Source: Nereocystis luetkeana (Eukaryota > Sar > Phaeophyceae > Laminariales > Laminariaceae). Taken from it: a stretch of 64,000 bases of DNA. The position numbers and the translations under genes were made by a program. How positions within the stretch are numbered: the stretch's first letter is position 1; each line of letters starts with the position of its first letter. Under the pieces are notes generated by a model. The model searched no databases and was not told the DNA's origin. It was given only the letters and a program-made list of their open reading frames with translations. The stretch is taken from contig JARUPZ010000025.1 in NCBI GenBank assembly GCA_031213475.1, positions 1,116,001 through 1,180,000 on the forward strand, written 5' to 3'. Below are positions 56,162 to 64,000 of this stretch, piece after piece.

Positions 56162-57456
56162 TAGTGCGATGTGCTTGCTCCGTTATGCTATATTGAGAAC
56201 CCGATGCCCAACATGCGCTGGAGTTGAAGAGGTAGGATACTGCCTTTACGTCAACACTGAATGTTGTCGCAGCTCCGCCTTCTCTCATGGTCAATCTTAT
56301 AAAATCTGGACCTTGGTCTGGATTTCGTTGGGCTCTCCGTAAAGCTCGAAGAGGAAGGCTCAAGCTGGCTCAAGGGTATACACGAAGGTCGAAGTGGTCG
56401 CTGGCGATTGGCCGTCTCGTGACACTTCGGCAGGTCAGGCCCCGGTGCTTGCCCCTCAGTCGTCCGTCTGATATCGGGAGCGCGTGGATAACGTCTAGCC
56501 GACGGTTGGTCTGTGGTAACGGCCCTACGCTTATCAGTATGGAGGCGTGAGTCGTAGCCAGCGCTAGACCAAGCTCACAGGACCCCTGGTGAAGCAGGCG
56601 GCGGTGACTGAGCTGGTGCTCCGGTGATGCCAGGAAATCATGATCCAGTTGATGTTCGTAGGTGATGTTGATCCAGTGACGCTAGTCGCTGATAGTCTGG
56701 AAATACCATATTCCGACACTCTAGTGATCCCAGATGTTGGTGACCCGATGATCTGTTGTGATGTTGCTCCAGCGAGTGCGTGGCATCTTGGTGCTTTAGT
56801 CGGGGTTATGATCAACTAGTTTTCCTCCTCCAAAATTGAACATGGGTCTCTGTCGGTGCAAGCGACATCCACACACTTGGCCAGGGGTCGTCCTCCGTTG
56901 CCCTCTTTTCCTGCGTGTTGCCGAGGGTCTCCCCGACGCTTGGACTGGGTATTGGACTGGCGGTCTTGTGATGCCGTGCATCCGATGTAATCCCTGCCGA
57001 AGTTGGCGATAATACCCCAGGATGACAAACAACGAAGAAGCTCTTGATAAGGACGACACTAGTCTCTGATGAATGTGTTTCCGCCCCTGACGGAGTGCCT
57101 TCAACCATGAGTTATGGTAGGCCGGTCCCCGGTGACGATACTCCAGCTCCGGTCGAAAACGCTCTAGCTGCCGTGGTCGTTGACTTGCCCTCTTCCAGAC
57201 TATCACTCTCGTATTGCTGTGGTCTGACTGAAATAGGCACTTTTGGTTACGCTCCACGGCTGCAACAATACCCCCCTCTGGCGTGCTGTCCTAGTGTTGC
57301 GCTGGTTGGCGTGTGTTCGCACCAGTGGCCTCCCCAGTCGGGCTGTTACCGCTCTATATAGCAAGCACCTGTTCTTGGAAGCAGGCGTTTTTCCGTCTTA
57401 CTCGGATACCTCGTCGTGTTGGGGGGGTAGTTGGTGTTCCAATCGCCCTTCGCAGC
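56162..57456. other. weak coding-like stretches only
   Basis: A plus-strand ATG frame at 56640-56819 (59 codons, acidic and Val/Asp/Pro-rich) and one at 57044-57361 (105 codons, PVPGDDTPAPVENALAAVVV near its middle) look more protein-like than their surroundings. They have no recognised family. Exons of one gene are possible but unsupported. Confidence 0.25.
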
Positions 57457-57707
57457 GAGTCGTTCTACGATAAAGGTTCACCCAAACATTTCTAAGGCTC
57501 CTCACTTGGGGAGCTCCAAACATCACGCGAGAACCGGTTTCAGCTAAAATGACATCGCATCCCGATGAATAATCTCATTGCCCAAGTACACGAACCCGTC
57601 ATGTTTCGAAACAATATTGGTAGTGGGACGAGTTTAGTCAAGGGGGGCCCGTCAGTCATAAACCGTTGTAGTAGCGGAAATGTTTTACCTCTATCGTAGA
57701 ACACGTC
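57457..57707 (+). mobile_element. MITE family C, copy 5
   Basis: About 251 bp with GTCGTTCTACGATAAAGGTT at the left and CCTCTATCGTAGAACACGTC at the right. The interior is diverged but collinear. Confidence 0.82.
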
Positions 57708-57984
57708 AGGGCGCAAAGAGACACTTCGTACGTGCACAGACCGTTATCCGTAGGGCGCTCGTTCAGTGAAAGCGAAGCGTCGCTGTTGAACTGTAGGTGG
57801 AAGGTCACCGTCTCGAGGATAGTGATAACTCTCGAATAAAAAACGATGACGGTAGAGAAAGGTTTATGGGGAGATTTGATGCGGGTCACGCTGTCCAGGC
57901 TGGTCGATAATGTATGCCAGGTAGTCCGAGTTGCCGACCCGGCTATTATCTCGTCTCCGGCGGTGACGACGATCTTCATCTCAT

Positions 57985-58341
57985 CTACCTGCTTGAAATC
58001 ATGCCGCCTTGCAGTCTTCGGATGAACTCGTCGTCCAGCGAGCGGTCTGATGAGGCGATGTTCACAATAATCGTGAACCTGTCAGCATTGGGATCAAGAC
58101 ACTTCTGCAATTGCCTGTCGCCAGTTCCACACACGGAAACCCACTGCCGAAGGTAGGTGGCTGCTCGTCGTGGTTGATCTACAACTCTGTAGTCCAGAGG
58201 CGATGTCAGAGCCGATATTCTGCCACGGGGTTGGTTGCCTCTGCGCGTAACACCCCGAGTCGTCGCGCGAGGTAATCGTACGTACACAAAATCACTTCTG
58301 CTCAGCTGAATCCTTGGATTGTAACTTGACTTCGGAGGCAT
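57985..58341 (-). CDS. candidate ORF of unknown function
   Basis: A 118-codon ATG frame: a basic Arg-rich first half, then VSVCGTGDRQLQKCLDPNAD and an acidic stretch with Asp-Asp-Glu-Phe. It lies on the same strand as 58415-58782. No motif is recognised. Confidence 0.25.
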   Translation of the reverse strand: MPPKSSYNPRIQLSRSDFVYVRLPRATTRGVTRRGNQPRGRISALTSPLDYRVVDQPRRAATYLRQWVSVCGTGDRQLQKCLDPNADRFTIIVNIASSDRSLDDEFIRRLQGGMISSR

Positions 58342-58414
58342 GCTTGTATTTCTTTATTAAATCGGCTCCAGTCGAGTTGCTGCTGTTGCTGTCCTTGTGC
58401 TTTCAGATTTCGGG

Positions 58415-58782
58415 TCAGTATGGCCCATCCTTGCCACAGTTGTAGCAGGACGATATCGTTGCTGTTAAGCCGGTGCTACAGACAACCATCGCCCCCTTTG
58501 CTCTGTCGATGCCTGAGAGATCGCCAAGGCACCGGTGGAGCTTAGTGTTCAGGCTGTGTTCGATGTCTATGGTCGGGTCCCGGTATGTCACGATGGTAAT
58601 ATCCTTGTACTCGGAAGTAAACACACCCCCTTGATTTTCCGGTAGGAAATGGGTGTTCGCACCTTCAACAGCTTAGAGCGGGCGGGAGGCTTCTCCATTG
58701 AATAGTTGTCTCGATATTGATTTGACTCGATGATGGTGTAGGCCAGATATGCCATGGTTGCGCGGATGACGTCGTCCGTCAC
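58415..58782 (-). CDS. candidate split ORF with a CXXC motif
   Basis: Two overlapping minus-strand frames (58782-58588 and 58624-58415) would join through one frame change near 58600. The first begins Met-Thr-Asp-Asp-Val-Ile-Arg. The second contains Tyr-Lys-Asp-Ile-Thr-Ile-Val and ends Cys-Tyr-Asn-Cys-Gly-Lys-Asp-Gly, half of a zinc-knuckle pattern. A MITE lies directly upstream (58792). It could be a broken gag-like or cellular gene. Confidence 0.2.
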
Positions 58783-58791
58783 CTCTGTGTA

Positions 58792-59034
58792 GAGGCGTTC
58801 TACGATAGAGGTTCACCCTAATATTTCTGAGGCTTCACACTTAAGGGGCTCCATACCTCACCTGAAAACTGACTTGAGGAACAATCAAAGTGTATCTCGA
58901 TGAATTACCCCATATCCTAAGTATACAACAACAACAAAAATCGAAACAAGATTAACATTCCGACGATTTCGGAATTAGGAACCCCGTCATCCTGAAACAA
59001 AATAGCGAAAACATGCTATATCGTAGAACGCTTA
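58792..59034 (+). mobile_element. MITE family C, copy 6
   Basis: 243 bp, the closest relative of copy 1, with GAGGCGTTCTACGATAGAGG at the left and TATCGTAGAACGCTTA at the right. It is flanked by TGTA on both sides, a possible 4-bp target duplication. Confidence 0.9.
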
Positions 59035-59099
59035 TGTACTCGTTGGTCTAGTGGCTCTTTGCACGTCCACTGTACGAACGCCGGGGTCGTTTGAGGTTG

Positions 59100-59480
59100 A
59101 TGGCCTCCATCCTCTCTCAGTTTACCTTACAGAGGGCCTATGTGGACGACATGAGATGGTCGGTGCGTAGTCGGAGGGGAACGCAAATGATCTCTAGGAA
59201 GAGTTCGTGGTGTCCACTTCGGAGCTAAGTGAAGTGCTCCTGTACAAACGTTGAAGAACGATACATGTCCAGCAGAATCTGCATCACCTCGGCCTGCAGA
59301 ATGTGCAACGGTTAAGTGAATGGGGGATCTCCCACATCGTTCAGCTCCGTTGAAGCCGATAGTAACATGGCCATGCGAATCGGATGGATCGTGCGATCTC
59401 TGACATAATGTCATCATTATTGACGACAAGACTGCCCATTTACAAAACCTACATTGTCTGTCTATATCTATATCGCACTG
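59100..59480 (-). pseudogene. decayed LINE fragment
   Basis: Resembles the LINE at 36880-37150 in the same orientation: the ATCACCTCGGCCTGCAGAAT block against ATCACCTCGGCCTTCAGCAT, preceded by matching GGTCGGTGCGTAGTCGG and followed by TGAAGCC/GATGGATCG blocks. Indels break every frame. Only the RT C-terminal (thumb) region is recognisable. Confidence 0.6.
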
Positions 59481-59782
59481 CGCCGACGGCAAGCGGCGAA
59501 GTCTGGGGTGCCTGGTTCGGTGTCCGCAGCACCATGGTCTCCGTTTAATTTCGTTTATTGTGACGCATGGTACGGTAGACGTAGCACCTACAGCTTTTGG
59601 CGCTCTTCGTAGAAGGAAATTTTCCCCTCCCCAAACATTCGACGTCGATTAAACCAAACAAGCGCAAACAGATCAGAGGTCTCATGGTTGAGTTATTCTG
59701 AACACCATGTTGAAAAGCGCCGAGGGGGTGGTTTGGGATTTGGTTCAAGAGCCCCGGTAGAAAAATAAAATCAAGCGTATAA

Positions 59783-59902
59783 ATCGTACCTGAGATTGAC
59801 GAGGGCGGTGAAAGCGACGCCTACTGGACTAATGACGTTATCGTCAACGGGCCAGGCTCTGACTCCAAAGTGGTTATCGACGGCGGTCGCGTCTGTGACT
59901 AA
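59783..59902 (+). CDS. short coding-like fragment
   Basis: A 39-codon stop-bounded frame reading GGESDAYWTNDVIVNGPGSD with a Val-Ile-Asp-Gly-Gly end. It has good protein-like composition but is too short to assign. An exon or a relic. Confidence 0.15.
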   Translation: MVPEIDEGGESDAYWTNDVIVNGPGSDSKVVIDGGRVCD

Positions 59903-60125
59903 GTTGAGTATACGATACGATGCGCTCGGTCGTCGTGTGCGGTCGAGGTCGTCATAAAGGAGCTACGGCCTAAATGACTTGTCGGTTTTCTTGGTGCAGC
60001 TATCAAACTCGCGTTTGCAGCCTTCTTTTCAAAATTAGGAACCATCTGACTGCATGGCGAGTTTGAGCCAAGGCTGAACCTACACACGTCGACGCCCTCC
60101 CGTTCAGGGGGGTATTATGGTAGAA

Positions 60126-60313
60126 TCACTCTCTGCAGCACTCGATGGCCTTCTTGTAAAAACTGCTCTCTGGTGGTACATAGGGGCCACCGCATCTAAC
60201 TGCTGTGTACACTATTTCGATTAGTCGTCGTAGGGTGATGGGGGGAATAAGGTACGAGTAGATCACGGGTGCGAGGCATGAAACGAGTTTATTGATCAGG
60301 GTAGGAGTACGTT
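60126..60313 (-). CDS. candidate terminal exon with a good 3' splice site
   Basis: The minus strand reads TTATTTCAG, a strong acceptor, followed by 62 open codons to TGA. The peptide (TPTLINKLVSCLAPVIYSYL then a Pro/Arg-rich part and YKKAIECCRE) looks coding. No matching upstream exon could be identified. Function unknown. Confidence 0.35.
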
Positions 60314-60374
60314 CTGAAATAACACATGGTTGCCGACACAATGCTCCCTTCAACTTCCCATATGTTTCTTGTTA

Positions 60375-61140
60375 CGAAGCAATTGGGATGAGTGAGTGGG
60401 TGAATTGATAACCTAATTCGTGTTGACTTTATAGGGGGAAAAGGGAATTTGGTCACCAGGTACGTTTTTTTCATATGTATCTGGGAGGGGGGGGCGATGG
60501 GTGATACAGCAGTATAACTAACGTACAAAATATATAATTGTGATTGAATAATGCTAGGATTGTACGTTTTTTTGCAGGGATTTTGCTTTTTCGTTGTTGA
60601 TCCCTGCTTGTATTTCAACCAGGAGTTGTTTTGGTGCTGGTTAGGTGTGTTGGTATCATGGCACAAGAATTTTTCTGATCGCATCGCTTCAGCGAGGAAG
60701 GCCCCGAATTGTTCACAAATTAAATGGTTGTCCTGGATTACTTCGTTTTGTGTTGGTTTGGAATGAGGTCTCCCGCCGTTGCTGGGAACTATCGTCCCAG
60801 ATCATTGCATCCCTTTGAGCTTGATGCTAGATACCCGTGGGAGGGTAACCGCCTGGTTGTTAATGGCGAAATATCATGTCAAATCTGGCAATGGCAATGG
60901 TTTAGTATGCGTGAGCTGGTTGGGTAGGATGGTCCGCTTCAGTACTCTTCCTCTTTCTAACGTGAATTACAACTAGATCCCGGGAGGCGTTTTATAAACA
61001 TACACTGGGGGATGTTAGTCAGCTGTTACGGTACGCTGATTTTAATCGCAAGCCACATTCGGTTGCATTTACTTGACCCGTATATTACAGATATTGCGTT
61101 AGGTTCGGACCTCCTCGCGTAAGACCAGACAAAGCAAACC
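60375..61140. other. no gene recognised
   Basis: Short frames on both strands, including a 131-codon minus-strand frame ending at 60289 that overlaps the candidate terminal exon in another frame. Nothing is supported. Confidence 0.4.
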
Positions 61141-61185
61141 TATGTGTGTGTGTTCTTCACATTAAACAGTTCTTTCTACCCGTCT
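61141..61185 (-). mobile_element. LINE 3'-end scrap
   Basis: About 45 bp (TGTGTTCTTCACATTAAACA and TTCTTTCTACCCGTC) match the LINE 3' end at 35466-35510 and the spacer copies at 21175 and 21425. Confidence 0.6.
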
Positions 61186-62038
61186 TGGACTTGATTGCGT
61201 TTTATACGTTTTGATACGTAGTGGAAGTTGGCCCTAGTCGATTGATAGTGTGAGGGTCTTAGTCCGGCAGGCTCAAGGTAAAATGTTAGCCAATCGCCTA
61301 CCCAATTTAGGCCTCATAATAATAGATTAATTGGATCCTTTTCACTGAGTTTGTAACCGTATATAGGGAACGGCGATGGTTTGGTCGGCACTGAGATTGC
61401 GATCACAGCAGGGAGGCCACAGCGGCTTGTCTTTGGTGGTTGCACTTTCGAATTATAGTATTAGTAGTGTAATTCCATAGGATAAGTGTAATTCCATTGA
61501 ATTAATGAGGTCATCCCATTTGGGGAAGAACAAAAACTGCCAACGACCCTCTACTGCAAAAATCAAAAAAAGTGCGGCGATAAGTGTGCTCCCGATTCTA
61601 GCGGGTGGTTGTTGGTTTTGAATCATCATGTTGCGGTTTGAGTGAATGTGATACTATGCCGTTTTTTGGACGACGAATATTGGCGCCGTGGTCGCTGTAA
61701 ATGCGAATATACCGCGGCGTGCAGGGAGGTGGTCTATCAACAGATAATTGTCATACGTTCGCAAATTCGAAGCTGAAATGTCCCCAAAAAACATTGCCGA
61801 GAGATGCCGGGCATATTTCGACCAGAGGAAGACTGACACGGTCACAATACTGGCGAGAACCTATGGCGCATGTGGGACTCTGATGAGATCAGTGGCACAC
61901 CATGTCCGTGTGTGTCCAAAAAGGGGCGGAGACTGTCCCGCCTGAACTATATGGGCGTACACGAACCCTTGTGGAGCGATTAGTTGAACCACGTAGAAAA
62001 CGCAATCCCGGTATTGACCACCCCGCTATTCGGTGCAC
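61186..62038. other. no gene recognised
   Basis: A 65-codon plus-strand frame at 61748-61945 has a charged first half and a possible helix-turn-helix-like middle, but no family could be assigned. Confidence 0.35.
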
Positions 62039-62326
62039 CTAGTCGCATTCTCCATATCGTTCAATGTCTCCACGGTGTCCTTTCCAGGCGCACACACCAT
62101 GAAAGAAGGGCAGGGTCCCGACGCCTTTCAGTATGAATGCGTTTAGTTTGGGTTCAAAGCTCCACACCTCCGTCGGAAACGTTACGGCCAGCGTTGCACC
62201 ATCTATTCTCGTGGCGGGCATGGGGAAATATGTTGTGGTGATCCTTCGCGATGGACACAAAACATATATATCGCTGCCTCCGGACGGCCAACCCAAATAC
62301 AATGAAGTGAAATTTTAATCCACCTT
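62039..62326 (-). CDS. candidate 3' exon of unknown function
   Basis: A stop-free frame of about 95 codons ends at TAG 62039, without ATG at its opening end. It reads LGWPSGGSDIYVLCPSRRIT, then FPTEVWSFEPKLNAFILKGV and ends ERYGECD. The overlapping frame 62154-62435 is also protein-like in its first half (QLALEKHWHDKPYVYLSREG), so one frame change or a splice near 62310 could join them. No family is recognised. Confidence 0.28.
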
Positions 62327-62435
62327 CCCGTGAAAGGTACACGTACGGTTTGTCATGCCAATGCTTCTCGAGAGCAAGCTGCGTCCCACTCAAATGCGTA
62401 CATATAGTTCCCTGGTATACCGATGACATGATCAA

Positions 62436-63549
62436 TCGAATGTGCCGCTATCCACCCAAACCAAGTGTACTACAGCTTGCCAACCAAACCAGAACGCGAC
62501 AGACGTTTTCCACTTGCGCCAGTTGACGCATACGTCGAACTGGGATAGTAGACGGGAGAGATTTGCCTTGTTGTAATTTCTTCCATACGGAAGACGCAGC
62601 CCTGTAGCTCACTGATGGGGGTGCATGTACTATAGAATGTGTATATTATTTGAAGTTTTCAGTTGGTCGGTTACAGAGACGGATAGGTCTGAAGGTGGAT
62701 CGTTCATCAGTTAATGGCCCAGTTACTCCTGTAGTAAATTGACGTACCAGACATTTCCCAGTATGTTCGACATTTGGTTTGTCCGAATATTGTCAAAAAA
62801 ACTGTTGCCGTTGATCTTGTTATGGTGGTGGTCGCGGTTATGCGGGGCGTATGTGTTTACCACAGCCTACTACCAATATGGTTGTCTAATACGGTACAGT
62901 AGAGTCATGGTTGGGAAAACATATCGCGCGCTCCCGCTGGCGTGTTTTAGTATGACGGTATAATACCTTGCTAAGGAGCGAACTGGCGGTCGCAGGCAGT
63001 ATATATATGTGGTTTGCCTTGACCCCAACTAAAAAGCGTGTTCGACCGGGGTGGCCCGTCTTCGTTTCGTGACGCATCGGCTCCTTGTAAATGGAGCACT
63101 GACCCCTCTGCTCCACCTTGGTCACTCGCCTGGGCGTCCTTGACTCAGGAGGCATCCGGCAGGGTATGTCCTCGAACGGATACAGATTCCAAGGTAGTAG
63201 AGCGCGAGTGAAGTCCCGACGCGACCGGTAACACAGCACGTCCAAAACAAACTGACAACACTTTCGTCTGAATCTAAACCCAAGTACTGTTTGTTTCTCT
63301 GTAGTAGATATATGCCCATCCCGTCAAATAGGCCAAGGGGTTTCCCGGGATAGCGCAGCTTAGGTTGGGGACGCATTCGAGTGTATACGCCTCCGTCGCC
63401 TGGGTACTCTTCGTCGGCACTCAGGTGTCGCTGGTGTGAGGAGCAACTAGGGCGGCATACGCCGGCACGAGAATCAGCAAGGAAGGAAGCGCTTGCCGGC
63501 TAGTAATATCGGTGCTGATCGCGACCGACATCCCTCGTAGAAGTTATAG
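62436..63549. other. no gene recognised
   Basis: A minus-strand frame at 62886-63245 (119 codons, Arg- and Pro-rich with two Cys) has a vague resemblance to a transposase C-terminal region. It is not strong enough to annotate. Confidence 0.35.
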
Positions 63550-63918
63550 ACGGGTAAGACAATCACCTCTCCGACTCTGATACGAATACTAAACGACTCA
63601 CTGCCCACGGCCGTTTGGGGCTTGAGCGGTCTGGGGCGATATGGTCTGGTCGGATTGTCTCGTCCAGCAGCCGCTGCACCTGCTGTAGAAGCGCGATCGT
63701 TTCGTCCTACCATACGGCACGTCTCTTGCGACTATTTTGCACTCGTAGAAAAACGTTGGTCGGGTGACCCGAACACAAGTATTCGTAGCCATGCGACCCT
63801 TTTCGGAGAGGGTATGGAAATGTACACCAGCGGTCTCTCTATGGCACCGATAGCGTCCGTGAACGAATATCGTCACTATTCCGGCAACCGGCACTACTCC
63901 GGACCACTACGCAATTAG
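63550..63918 (+). CDS. candidate exon of unknown function
   Basis: 123 open codons follow GTTATAG, a possible 3' splice site, and end at TAG. The peptide begins Thr-Gly-Lys-Thr-Ile-Thr, has an Ala-rich stretch (GLSRPAAAAPAVEARSFRPT) and a Tyr/His/Ser-rich end. Its antisense frame (63598-63894) is also open, which weakens the case. Confidence 0.25.
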   Translation, partial: TGKTITSPTLIRILNDSLPTAVWGLSGLGRYGLVGLSRPAAAAPAVEARSFRPTIRHVSCDYFALVEKRWSGDPNTSIRSHATLFGEGMEMYTSGLSMAPIASVNEYRHYSGNRHYSGPLRN

Positions 63919-64000
63919 TTTTCCATTCTATTCTACGCGAACTAAATGACACCATGGCGGTAATCGGTGACTATTCACCGGGAACTAATTATGTACCTCT

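Noticed and set aside
62886..63245. Possible piggyBac-like transposase C-terminus that could mobilise family B MITEs
   Set aside because: Only a vague Pro/Arg/Cys pattern; no DDD catalytic core or neighbouring CCC-ended termini were found.
1..64000. CRISPR arrays, bacterial operons, rRNA genes, complete tRNA genes
   Set aside because: No regularly spaced identical repeats, no clustered same-strand gene blocks and no recognisable rRNA or full tRNA sequence; everything fits a eukaryotic nuclear region.

Overview
The window looks like gene-poor nuclear DNA of a eukaryote. It has a non-LTR retrotransposon, a tRNA-derived SINE, four families of short terminal-inverted-repeat elements (MITEs), microsatellites, decayed gene copies and no operon-like packing. 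The ankyrin protein, with its C-terminal Arg-Ser-Trp-Ala-Trp-Pro motif, and the retrotransposon type recall stramenopile genomes, brown algae in particular. That is an impression from memory and is not tested.

The dominant structure is an imperfect inverted duplication. The left arm (about 7.36-20.81 kb) is repeated in reverse at about 24.64-42.14 kb, around a spacer of about 3.8 kb. The arms carry two copies of a 430-residue ankyrin-repeat gene: intact at 12250-13542 on the minus strand, frameshifted at 31803-33109 on the plus strand. A third, older and more broken copy lies at 45942-47533. Arm similarity is patchy: a few percent divergence by eye in the ankyrin block and in the outer 8-9.5 kb block, and much more towards the spacer.

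Mobile DNA explains most length differences between the arms. The left arm gained five MITEs (families A, B and C). The right arm gained a roughly 4.5 kb RTE-like LINE (about 35.47-39.99 kb, minus strand; three in-frame stops and one frame change), a composite tRNA-headed SINE, one family D MITE and an unidentified insert of about 650 bp. Decayed pieces of the same LINE lie in both arms, in the spacer and at 59.1-59.5 and 61.1 kb. For several insertions the opposite arm, or a second duplication (285-1150 and 23693-24639), preserves the empty target, which supports TTAA target duplication for family B.

Outside the palindrome no gene is recognised with confidence. Several stop-free, coding-like stretches are listed as candidate exons: the window start, 4.3-6.9, 52.6-53.8, 57.9-58.8, 60.1-60.3, 62.0-62.3 and 63.5-63.9 kb. 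None could be assigned a family. Long blocks between them hold nothing recognisable.
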